Positions 54,628 to 64,000 of a DNA stretch of 64,000 nt are shown in pieces. Location: the NCBI GenBank assembly GCA_019925105.1, contig JAHGAU010000031.1, positions 62,001 to 126,000 of the forward strand. The letters are read 5' to 3'. The notes under the pieces were generated by a model that saw nothing but the letters and a program-made list of their open reading frames with translations, searched no databases and was not told the DNA's origin. The translations under genes were made by a program, and so were the position numbers. How positions within the stretch are numbered: the first letter of the stretch is position 1; every line of letters starts with the position of its first letter. Source of the DNA: Niebla homalea. Taxonomy: Eukaryota > Ascomycota > Lecanoromycetes > Lecanorales > Ramalinaceae.

Positions 54628-54640
54628 TACCCCCTTAAGA
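54628..54640 (-). other. polypurine tract next to 3' LTR
   Basis: On the minus strand TCTTAAGGGGGTA directly precedes the LTR, as expected for plus-strand DNA priming in an LTR element. Confidence 0.6.
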
Positions 54641-55999
54641 TCGTAATATTATTATAGTAATAATATAGATCCTAAATATTCTTATTATAACTATTTTTTA
54701 ATTATTAATATACCGTAATTATTATAAATAAAAGATATAACTTAAATTTAATATTTAAGAAATTAAAAAGTTAAGAAAAATCGGTAACCTTAAGAGTAAT
54801 AATAATAATAAAACCTTTATATTTTAAGTTATTCCGGAGCTTTATATATATTTAATTAAGCTCCGGGTATTAACTTAAATAATCTTTTTAAGTAATTATT
54901 ATTAAGTATATACCGAGAAAAGTTAAAATTAATAAAATCGTAAAAATAAATAAACCCGGAAAAATTATTATATACCCAGTTTATAGTCGTAATTTTTTTA
55001 AGAGCTAAATCTCTTAAAAACGACGTCTCCGGGGTTTTATTAAGTTATATTATAATATAGGGTTTTAAGGTTTATCGTTTTTAAGACTTAAAAGTCTTAT
55101 AAATTCTTTATATTTTTATAACGGTAAGACTTTTATAAGGCTATCCGTTAATATCTTTATTATAGGTATATACTTAATATTAATCGTTTTTTTCTGGTAT
55201 TCTTATCGTAATTAATAATAATATATATTTATATAATTAAGTTTTATAATAAACTAAGAGTTTATCCTTTGGATTATACGGATTATTTAAGTATTATTAT
55301 ACTTAATCTTTAATAAATAAGATAAATTTAATATAATTAATTTAAAGAAATAATTCTATTATATTAACTTTTTTACTATAAGGATAAGGTTAAAAAGCTT
55401 AGCTTTAATAAAGCTTATTATTACCGTTTTTTACTTTATTATTTTCTAGTTAATTAAGCCTTTAAAAAGCTTAAAAATATAATTTTATAAGTTATATTAT
55501 ATTTCGAAATTATTAATAAATAACGTATTTAAGGATATTATAAAAACGGTATACGGATTAATAATTTTCCCGTTATATATAATAATATAATATTTAATAT
55601 ATATAAGGTATTATAATACCTTTATAGCTATTTCTAAATATTATTTTAACGGATTTATAAGGAACTTAGATAACTTAAACGTTAAATACGTAATATCCGT
55701 TTTTATAATAATAATTATAAAATTAATAAAGCCGATAAATTATTAATATATATAAATCTCTTAAAATAAAACTTGCCCGGTATTTTTAATAAAAGATTTA
55801 ATATTCCGTAAAGGTACTTTAGGAATACGATTTATTATAATATTAAATTTTACCGTAAACTTATCAATATAGTTATTTTAATATAAATAGATTACTTAAC
55901 TTAATCGATCTCGTATTATCCTTATACTTAAAAACTATTTTATTTTACTTAAGTTTCTTATTTTATAAACCTTAAAGAATTTATTTTAAAAGTTATTTA

Positions 56000-56090
56000 C
56001 TTTTTAATTATACTTACGATTATAAATAATAATAATATTATCTATAAAGAAGAAAATTATTATATAATTATTAATAAAGAAATATTTAAT
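56000..56090 (-). pseudogene. remnant of Copia reverse transcriptase active site
   Basis: On the minus strand the frame reads YIIIFFFIDNIIII followed by YNRKYN. FIDN corresponds to the FVDD/YVDD catalytic motif with the second Asp codon changed GAT to AAT by a RIP-type G-to-A change. The hydrophobic strands on both sides match the Copia consensus. Confidence 0.65.
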
Positions 56091-59000
56091 TTCCGGGATT
56101 TACTTTAAATTTAAATCCGTTAAAGTTTTTAAAAGATTTTTAAACTATAAAGCCAATAATTATTTAAATTTATATAAAGCTTAAAGTAAGAAGAATAAGC
56201 CTTTATTCTTATATCCTTTTAATAATTTAATATATATAAGTTTATTTATTTTATTATTTATAAACGTATTAACGGCGTCTTACTATCTTATATTTAAATT
56301 GAATACGGCTACTATAGCCATAAGTACCTTAAGAACTTTAATTATTAGGGTAACGGTAAATATATCTTAATCGGTCTTTTATAAATTACCCCTTATATAA
56401 AGTCTTACTTTATACTTGGTAAGATACCTTTTATCGTTAAATTTATATTTAAATACCCAGGTAATAAATATTAATATTTTATCCGCTTTTTCCGTATACT
56501 TAAGTAGGACCTTTTCCTATATATTTTTCTTTTTAAGAGCTTTAAGCTTTATTTTAATTATTAATTTAAAACCCGTAACGTATAAGTATTTAAGTATATA
56601 ACGATAGTATTTTAACTTAATAAATAGGGTATTATAATAAAGTATACTTATTTTTAATAAAAAAGGAGATAACTTTTTATCCTTCTTATATAACTTATAA
56701 GATAATAAAAACGTAATAAAAACTATATAATATAATAGCTTTAATTTATTTATAATTAAAGTAAAAGCTATAATATAATTTACTTTCTTTATATTTTTAT
56801 AGCTCTTTTTCTTTTAATAATATTATTTATATTAAAGTTGGATTTATTATTATTTTTCTTTTTCTGCTTTAAAATTAATAAAGTTAATAAAATTAATAAT
56901 AAATTTAATAATAAAGTTAATAATTTATTACCGCTACCGTTACCGTTACTATCTCCTTTATTTTTTTTATCGTTATTTTCAGATATTATATTATAGTTTA
57001 TTAATATTAAAATCGGTAAGGATAAATAATCCTTTTATTATTCTTTTTCTTTTGTCTTTTATATAGGGTTAATAATATTATTTATAAATTCCTCCTTTTC
57101 TTCATTATTTAATAATAGTTTAATAATAATATAAAATATATTTATTTCTAGGATATTAATTAAATAAAAGAACGGTTCTTTTTTAAATTAAGTTAAATTA
57201 ATCTTATCGGCTTTATAAAACTTATTTTCTTTAAAGAAAACGTCCCTTATATAAATTATTTTCTTTTAACTAAGTATTTATATATTATAGATATTAATAT
57301 TATTATAATTAATAAGGAAATTAATATATATTCTTATTATTAATTTCTTTTTCTTAAGAATTAATTTATTAAGTAAATAAGCTTTATAGCCGTATTATTT
57401 AAAGTATTAAAGGTTTAACTTTATATCGGTGGCTTTCTTGAATAATATAGTTTATAAATGCTTTCTTATTAATATCCGATTTATAAGGAAACCGGCCGTT
57501 TATATAATCTATAGCCATAGGAATTAAGGAAGTTTTACTTATAGCCTTATAGCCTTTACTTTTATAATTAATAAATTACCTTTTTATTCTAAATAACCGT
57601 TTTATATAACGGTATATAATATTAATAACTTAAAGGTAATATTAAATTCGTCGATAAGATTATTAAATTTAAATCTTAAGGATCTTTTTCCGTTTAATCG
57701 AATAAAGGCTATATTATAATAATATCGTATTTTAATCGTTTTAATAACCTTCCGTAAGATATTTATTACTTTAAACTTATATTTATAAGTATATATTATT
57801 TAGAAATCGTATTTAAAGTAAGCGATATATAATATTTATTAATCCCGGTTTATTATTATACTTATTTATATAAAGTTATAAGTAATTTAAAAGAAAGGCT
57901 TTATTAATATTTCTACTTTATATAAGGATCTCGATACGATCTGGTAAACTTTTAATAAAATATAGTTTTTATAATTACTTATATTTAAGGCTTTAATATC
58001 GTTAATAATTTTTACCCCCTTAGCTATTTATTAAAGGTATTATATTACTTCGTTAATAACGTATATAAGGAGTTAATATTATTAACTTATAGTTACTGAT
58101 TTAACGATAGGTTTACCGGTTATAAATATCGCATTAAGTTATTTAATATTATCTTTAAATACGTAATATTTATTAATCCTTTTAACCAGTATTCTTATCT
58201 GTTTATTGCTATAAAAATAATAACGTTTAATATTAAAGTAAATACCCTTATCCATAAGGATAATATTAAATACGACGTTAATTATAAAGTTAAGTATATA
58301 CGTAACGTTATAAAGTATAATAAAATTATCACCTTTAAAGGTATTAATATTTATTTCGATTTTTTTATAAATAATAACTTTAAAATTACTATTATTAACG
58401 ATAATAATATCGTTCTTTTTATCTATCTTTTTAATAAACCGGTTTTTTATCGTTTTATTATAAATATAAGAACTTAAGTTATAATTTAAAATTTATAATA
58501 ATTATAATATATAAGATTCTTATCTTATATTAAATATATTAAAGTTATTATTATTATTTTAACCCGGTATAAATAAACTATTTTATTTAAACTTAAAGTT
58601 TCTAGATTTCTTAAGAATTTAATTAATTCTTTTTTTTATTTTTATATCCTTAAGCTTATTATTTACTCGTTTTTTAAGTATAGGATCGGGTTTAAAGTTA
58701 ATAGGTCGATTAGGTCGGTCTATACGTAAATAATTATACTTATTAAATTAATATTTAATACCGTAAAAACATTTTCTTAACTCGGTACTTTTACCCTTAA
58801 ATATAAGCTTATTATCTTTCTTAATATTATCTTGATTTTCATTAATAATAAAGGTTAAGTAAAACGGAGTCAATTTCTTTATATTATTATATTATATATA
58901 ATTTTAAAATTATTCTTTAAGATTAATAAGAGCTATTAAGAAGTTAGTTAAGTTATTTATACTGAACTTATAAAACTATATTAGTATAAAAGCCTATTTC

Positions 59001-59739
59001 TTAATTATATTAATAAAATTACGGTATGTTTATTTTTTATTTAATATTTTAAAGATATTATTATTTTTAACTTTTATAAGTACTTAAATATACTTATTGA
59101 GTTATAATTTAATATTTTAATAAGAATTAGGTCCCGTTATAATTTTATAGTATTCTTTCTTTACCGTTAAAGAATAAACGGAATCTGAAAATATAAACTT
59201 AATTTTAAAAGTACGTAAGTAATTCTATAGGTAATAATTTACGTCCTTAAGGTAAACGAGGTTCGCTTTATTAATTATTAAGTATATATAGTCGTTAATT
59301 TTAATAAAAAACGCGTATTATTCTTTTTATTCTTATAATTCTAGCTTTTATACTTATAAATTATTTTTATAAGTTATTAATGCCCTTAAGTTAATAGCTT
59401 CGTTCGCTATAAAGATGGGTTATATTAATTTTAATAGTTTATTTAAGCTTATTAATTTTATTATAAGAATAAAATTAATAAGCTCTTAAACGTAATATTT
59501 AATAATTTTATTTTTAACGATAATAAGCTATAAGTCCCAGTCTTTTAAGGTAATAAACTTAACTTTATATAAGCTTATCTTAAGGCTATAAAGGAATAAT
59601 AAGTAATAGGCTTATTATGCTTTTTAATTCCTTTTCTGTTTTTAATTTATATATAATATATTAACCTTAAGGACTTAATTTAAGCTTTTTTAAATAGTTA
59701 ATTACGCCTCTGAATTAATTAATAAATAAGTGGCTATAA

Positions 59740-59764
59740 TAATATATAATACCGGACTTATAAC
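59740..59764 (-). other. candidate primer-binding region next to 5' LTR
   Basis: The minus strand reads GTTATAAGTCCGGTATTATA directly after the 5' LTR. The position is right for a tRNA primer site, but RIP has altered it and the tRNA cannot be named. Confidence 0.45.
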
Positions 59765-59984
59765 TATTAAACGTAAGGACGTATAAGAGTAAATAATATA
59801 TATATATATTGCATATAATCTATTTAAAAAGCATAGTACTATCTATATAAAATACCTAAATAATATAAGATATACGGCCAGGTAATAATATCTACACGCG
59901 CTATAATAGTGTCTTGGCACCGTCGCATGACGGCTCAGTGACACTCCATGCAATACCACCACCATGCCTGCACCCAGGCTGACA
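59765..59984 (-). repeat. 5' LTR (right) of the Copia element
   Basis: 220 bases, exactly the length of the left LTR. Its inner half (59765 to about 59890) is RIP-mutated (TATTAAACG for TGTCAAACG), while the outer half, ending CACCCAGGCTGACA, is unmutated. Confidence 0.92.
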
Positions 59985-59989
59985 ATATT
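59985..59989. repeat. target site duplication ATATT, right copy
   Basis: Matches 54403-54407. Confidence 0.9.
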
Positions 59990-60414
59990 TAATGCATGGG
60001 CAAATGGAACAGGCACATGAATGGACGCTGTATTCTGCCTGGATCGATCGTTATCAAAGATAAAGCATCGAGATTTGAGGATATTCAAAGATGTATTTGA
60101 AGGCTCTCAACATGAAGACAATACTTTGGATTGACGCTCATGTTTCATATCGTGCAAACTTCGTTCCAATATCTGATGTCGGTCTCGTTTGTGTCGTTCC
60201 CATGATCACGGCATACTTTCCTGTGATCCTAACGATGTATGCTCCCGAATGTTCTCCCAACTCTCTCGCTTCCAGCTTGCGAGTCTCTCAGAAAGGCACT
60301 GTGTGTTGTTGAGGACTGTGCACAGTAGCCTCAGTCTTTGACTGCACAGAAGATCTAGCCTAAGTCGTCACCAGTGTCAAACCCCTCAAGACTCGCTCCG
60401 ACAGGTGTGTCGGG
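59990..60414. other. intergenic flank of the retrotransposon
   Basis: Normal base composition returns immediately. The first 70 bases resemble 52701-52770. No coding region supported. Confidence 0.45.
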
Positions 60415-61275
60415 TTAATCTTCGTAATCCGAACCGGGTTCGAAAATATCCAGCTCCATTCCCAACTCCGTAACCCCCATCTCCAAGTGTGCTCGATGGA
60501 GGGAGAATACTTTCCTCTTGTAATTCCTCCCGTAATTTCGATAATGTCGGTGGTTGTAGACCATCCCCGATCCTTCCAAGTCTTCTCTATGGGACCATTT
60601 CACTCCTGGCGCAATCGATTCCATGTACTGCTTAATACTCTGGACGTTACGATATTGTATTCCAAGTTCCAGAAAGTCCAGCCTCGACCAAAGTTCCTTC
60701 AACCGAGATGCCGTGCCTACGGCACCGTGTATCTGTTCATTGCTGACCAGTTCAACTTCGATGCTAAGATTTTTGAGGCTAGGGCAGGCTACGATCAAGA
60801 AAGAGAGGTAGCCTGCGATGTTCCAAGCAGAAAGAGCTTCCGGTTCTTGATAACTGTCCACCAGGTCAACCCTCATAATTTTCTGTGAGACCGGTCCAGT
60901 ACTTTTCGATATATGAAGGGGAGAATCAAGCGGCAAGCTTTACAAGTCAAGCAAGGGAACGTGGAAAACGTGATGACGGTAGAAGATAGGTGAAGCCTCA
61001 GCGAAGATATGCTTGCTTACACAGAGTAAAGAGACCTTTTCACGTGCATATATTCTTTTACTACTGTACGTAAACAAGTATATTTCGTGTTCAACCTCAC
61101 AAGACTCTGCGGCGAAAAAAGTCTCGTAGACTAAGTTCTTGATGTCGAGAGTGTATTCCAGAAAGCTTTTGTACTTCCTCGGTACTGGGTTCGACGTGGT
61201 TGTGCAAAGCATCTGATGGTGTGGGGCCAGGCCCGAGCGCTCCATACCAATCCCTTGATCATTGCGATTCGCCAT
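60415..61275 (-). pseudogene. F-box/2EXR-like paralogue C with one in-frame stop
   Basis: From ATG at 61275 (MANRNDQGIGMERSGLAPHH) the frame has the family blocks YKSFLEYTLDIKNLVYETFF, REKVSLLCVSKHIFAEASPI and FYRHHVFHVPLLDL, then a TAA at 60940-60942, and continues in the same frame (SLPLDSPLHISKSTGPVSQK, LKELWSRLDFLELGIQYRN) to a natural end at 60415. Without the stop it would be 286 codons, matching A and B. TAA in place of CAA is a C-to-T change at CpA, the RIP type. The rest of the gene shows no heavy RIP. It may still make a 111-aa N-terminal product. Confidence 0.85.
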
Positions 61276-61697
61276 GGTAAGACCTCAACTCTTTTGTCCT
61301 TCCAGTCAAGATGAGGCTAGACCTCAGCAGTGATCAACACACAAATCGAAAAGATGTGTTGGCGTGAAGGTTTCAACCCTAGAGCGACGAGAGAAGTGAG
61401 GAATGTGTGGAGAGTCGGAAATGATCAGGGTACAAGTGTGAAGTAATGAAATTCAACAAACAACTAGCGTGTTTATGACCAAGGCTTAGCATTTATATCA
61501 TAGACTTAGCGTCAAACGAGATTCAATTCCGAGTAGGTAGAAAAATCATCGTAATATCTATGGTACCATATCCATTTTGACAGTCTCAAATACATAAAAC
61601 CAGCCCCCAACGTGAGTCTGCCAATCGATACCTGTCCCTAGTATTTCATAACCTACGAGCATGTAGGTGTATGAACAATTATCGTCCACCGACACCT
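61276..61697. other. intergenic
   Basis: Upstream of paralogue C and downstream of the frameshifted paralogue. No other feature recognised. Confidence 0.45.
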
Positions 61698-62086
61698 TCA
61701 TCTGGCAATTACTTCAAGCGGGAGTTGACTAGCCTTGTAGCTCCATGATTTTGGTGCGACGCAATGCTCGACATAAGCAACACCTTTCTGATCCTCCTCC
61801 GCAAGGTCGCAAGCAAAGGCTGACTGCTGTACTCCAAGCTCCGGATATGTAAGGCGCCCCCCATTGCGTGAGAGGCAGTGAAGAAGAATCAATGCACTAT
61901 TGTCCGGATCTCAGGTGGAAGATCTAGAAAGCTTTTGCGATGAAAGTCTGGCTGCGTTACCAATAAGATTGACCTCTCCAGCATTTTCAAGACTCTTCCT
62001 AGACCTTTTAGTCTTCTTGTGTGGTGACATGATGCTGGAGATGAGTAGGATGAATTCGAGAGGATCAAGAAAATTGGCGAGGACAC
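61698..62086 (-). pseudogene. frameshifted F-box/2EXR-like fragment (E)
   Basis: The upstream frame ends SFLDLPPEIRTIVH followed by TGA at 61889-61891. A one-base shift at that point continues ALILLHCLSRNGGRLTYPEL and on to KSWSYKASQLPLEVIAR at 61698. LPPEIRTIV is the family signature. The fragment has only about the first 110 residues of a family member. A frameshifted, truncated copy is the simplest reading; no splice pair explains the change. Confidence 0.6.
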
Positions 62087-62376
62087 AGAGCGTCAAGCAC
62101 AGGGAGCAGTATTCGGGAGCGCAAGAGATTGAGAACCTAGATTTTTGGTCTGCTTGAACACGTTTTTGCTCTCCAATGGAGTACTATGGAGGAAATCTTT
62201 TGTAGTTGTGTACGTTCTCTCATATTAGCCGCTGTGCGCTCTCCATGCCTTGACATTTCCCAACCAGTAATCAGCCTACGATTTTGCTTTTAAGGCTGCT
62301 TATTAGTAGTTCACACCCTTCCCAAAGCTCCATTGGACAAATCAAGATCGTCGAGCTGACAGTCTCAATCGGCGTA

Positions 62377-63096
62377 TCATGCAGAGCCAAGCTCCGCCAA
62401 CCTTTGCTTAGATCGAGCCACCTTGTACGTATACTGTGGCATCTCCTTCAAGACCTCGCTAGGACTCCCATCATACCCTTTCAACGTCTTGACCTCATCC
62501 TGCGTCCACTCGTCCAATGGCGCAATAGCAACCAAGCACCTCTGGATCATCCGATCGCCAGGGAAGTACTGCGTAAACCTCGTCTCAATGTACTCTAATC
62601 GATCCCACAGTCCGGAAAGGTATGCTGCCTGAGGATGTTTCTCATCTTCATTCAGATGAAAATCGATCTTGATTGATTGCAGCTGATGGGCGTTCTTATG
62701 CAGCACGGAAAGCTGTGCACGAACCGACAACTGCTTACCCGCCTGGGGGAAGAAACGTTTGTGATTATGGAGTTCAATCCTGGTCATCCAGCTGATTAAA
62801 GTATTGTTGGGGCTGCCGAAATGCCATCCACCGCATTCGAAGCTGAATTCGTGGTGGCGGTATAGTACTGGTTCGGCTTCGGCGCGGATGGCTTTGTGGG
62901 TGAGGAGTAATGTATGTTTCGAGATCGCTATGGCTTCTTCGAACTTGGCTTTTTCAACCCCTTCCCTAGGCCGTAGAGAGCGAGAAGAAGCTACATTTGT
63001 TGCTATGGGTGCGAGTCGGAAGTACAAAAACACGTATTCGTATATTATGATCCTAATTTCAAGAGGCAAAGTGAAGAAATTCGGGCTTTTCGTCAT
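62377..63096 (-). CDS. F-box/2EXR-like protein D, immediately downstream of a solo LTR
   Basis: From ATG at 63096 the protein is 239 aa: MTKSPNFFTLPLEIRIIIYE, then SKHTLLLTHKAIRAEAEPVL and YRHHEFSFECGGWHF, a leucine-rich middle (RIELHNHKRFF, LHKNAHQLQSIKIDFHL) and LSGLWDRLEYIETRF, the same plan as A-C but more diverged. The frame is also open upstream through the whole solo LTR, with in-frame ATGs at 63258 and further on inside the LTR; these would add up to 54 LTR-derived residues. I chose 63096 because family similarity begins a few residues later. Confidence 0.8.
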   Translation of the reverse strand: MTKSPNFFTLPLEIRIIIYEYVFLYFRLAPIATNVASSRSLRPREGVEKAKFEEAIAISKHTLLLTHKAIRAEAEPVLYRHHEFSFECGGWHFGSPNNTLISWMTRIELHNHKRFFPQAGKQLSVRAQLSVLHKNAHQLQSIKIDFHLNEDEKHPQAAYLSGLWDRLEYIETRFTQYFPGDRMIQRCLVAIAPLDEWTQDEVKTLKGYDGSPSEVLKEMPQYTYKVARSKQRLAELGSA

Positions 63097-63117
63097 TTTT
63101 GGCTCCTCAACAGTACC

Positions 63118-63320
63118 TGTCACACGCATGGATGTGATACACGTATGCATGTGATGGATCTGATGTGTATGATCTATGTAGGATACAGGAATCTGTCTGC
63201 ATGAAATACCCAGGTAGTCTGCGATGTACCGCCACGTGATGAGATATACACGTGTCATAAGGGCGTCTTGGCACAGCTCGCATGACGGCTCAGGAACATA
63301 TTCCTGCACCCAGGCTGACA
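63118..63320 (-). mobile_element. solo LTR of the same Copia family
   Basis: 203 bases from TGTCACACG to CAGGCTGACA, flanked by GTACC on both sides (63113-63117 and 63321-63325). It shares with the 220-base LTRs the blocks GTGTATGATCTATGTAGGA, CTGTCTGCATGAAATA, GTCTTGGCAC, GCATGACGGCTCAG and CTGCACCCAGGCTGACA, with a short internal deletion. It has normal TG/CA content, so RIP has not acted on it. It is oriented like the full element (minus strand), reading into gene D. Confidence 0.92.
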
Positions 63321-63325
63321 GTACC

Positions 63326-64000
63326 CTTTTGAACTCGTGAGGCTGGAATTTGGAGGCGGCATGAGCTCATGATCGTTTCTTGTAGACGCCTGACAGCTTG
63401 AAAACGCTGCTAGTCTCCTCTGGATCGTCACCAGTAGAAGTGAAATTACTTACAAGATAGAGGAGTCGTTTGTGGAATGTGAACATTGTCAGTGTTATCT
63501 GTGAACCACCTCCAGTGGAACAATTGCGGCTTTACGTATGAATAGTATTTGTAAAAGGATCCATTCTGATGCTGCGGAGCCGATGTGGAAGTCGTTTTGC
63601 GTTTACGTTCCTGCTAGGTGATGTTTCATCGAGACTGTCTAGCCGAAGTGTTGATAGAGGGGTAATTTCGGTCAAGACCTTTATCATTCGGGCGCCGGCG
63701 CCTCAAACCTCAATACACATAGCGACTTCATAGTCATTTTAAAATATTATAACCGTGCTCCTCCAAAGCTATGCCGTTAAGCCTTTTTACCCAAAGAGGT
63801 GAAGACCAAAATGTATTTAGATGGTCAACGAAGGTACAATCGCTTGGTGTCAACATCTATTGCATTGCGCCAATCATCAGATCAAATAGTAGAAACCACA
63901 AGCCAAACGGACCAGCTACTCAGCTATTAGAGCCCAGATCGAATTAATAACCTTTCAAGTAGAGTGACTTTTGGCCGGCTTCTTTCTGGTGTAGATAGCC
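63326..64000. other. no gene seen to the window edge
   Basis: About 675 bases of normal composition without supported coding frames, RNA genes or repeats. Confidence 0.45.

Larger units (their letters stand above)
54408..59984 (-). mobile_element. complete Ty1/Copia-type LTR retrotransposon, inactivated by RIP
   Basis: 5,577 bases bounded by two 220-base LTRs with TGTCA...TGACA ends and a 5-base target duplication. The interior is extremely AT-rich; C is almost never followed by A and G almost never preceded by T, while CG dinucleotides remain common, the mark of CpA-to-TpA repeat-induced point mutation. Orientation is minus: a polypurine-like CTTAAGGGGG abuts the left LTR and the LTR-adjacent TTATAAGTCCGG segment lies by the right one. 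A decayed reverse transcriptase core (FF-FIDN-IIII, from the YVDD-type site, 56034-56048) lies in the 3' third with no room for integrase after it, which fits Copia order (integrase before reverse transcriptase). No long frame survives. Confidence 0.93.

Noticed and set aside
54408..59984. Mitochondrial-like or centromeric AT block
   Set aside because: Exact LTRs, target duplication and CpA-specific mutation explain the composition fully.

Overview
The window comes from a filamentous ascomycete (Pezizomycotina, most likely Dothideomycetes). The signs are short introns of about 50-110 bases with GTRNGT donors and CTRAC branch sites just before the acceptor, a HET-domain gene, Crh-type cell-wall and DHA1/DHA2 transporter genes of fungal type, a fungal U6 snRNA, and a retrotransposon destroyed by RIP (repeat-induced point mutation). 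No bacterial operon signals are seen. Species cannot be decided from the sequence alone.

Layout. 1-16.8 kb is ordinary genic sequence: a left-truncated LtrA-like membrane protein, a TMT1/CRG1-like methyltransferase, a 971-aa low-complexity nuclear-type protein, a secreted Ser/Thr-rich protein, a prolyl-4-hydroxylase-like dioxygenase with a likely GC-AG intron, and a very long GPI-type Crh (GH16) transglycosylase. 17-29 kb is gene-poor and accessory: a HET-domain gene, a small F-box/2EXR-like gene, one Cys-motif hypothetical gene and several broken coding remnants. 29.2-39 kb holds a hypothetical gene, the U6 snRNA gene (TATA box upstream, B-box-like element downstream) and three MFS transporters in a row on the + strand. 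39-42 kb is non-coding, simple-sequence rich and contains a diverged tandem duplication of about 300 bases. 42-50.7 kb is a compact conserved block: an RlpA/expansin-like membrane-anchored protein divergent from the succinate dehydrogenase iron-sulfur subunit, an isochorismatase-like hydrolase convergent with a TPR-SET protein, and a small three-exon gene of unknown function.

51-63.3 kb is the most unusual part. It is a cluster of related F-box/2EXR-like genes (two intact around 51-54 kb, one with a single nonsense codon, one frameshifted, one intact at the right) interrupted by a complete 5,577-base Ty1/Copia LTR retrotransposon on the minus strand. The element has exact 220-base LTRs, TGTCA/TGACA ends and a 5-base target duplication (ATATT). 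RIP has saturated its interior but stops inside each LTR, leaving the outer half of each LTR almost unmutated. A second, solo LTR of the same family (203 bases, target duplication GTACC) lies 21 bases upstream of the start codon of the last F-box-like gene, in sense orientation and with an in-frame ATG, so it may supply that gene's promoter or N-terminus.

Exon limits below come from reading splice signals and frame continuity by eye; they are predictions, not transcript evidence.
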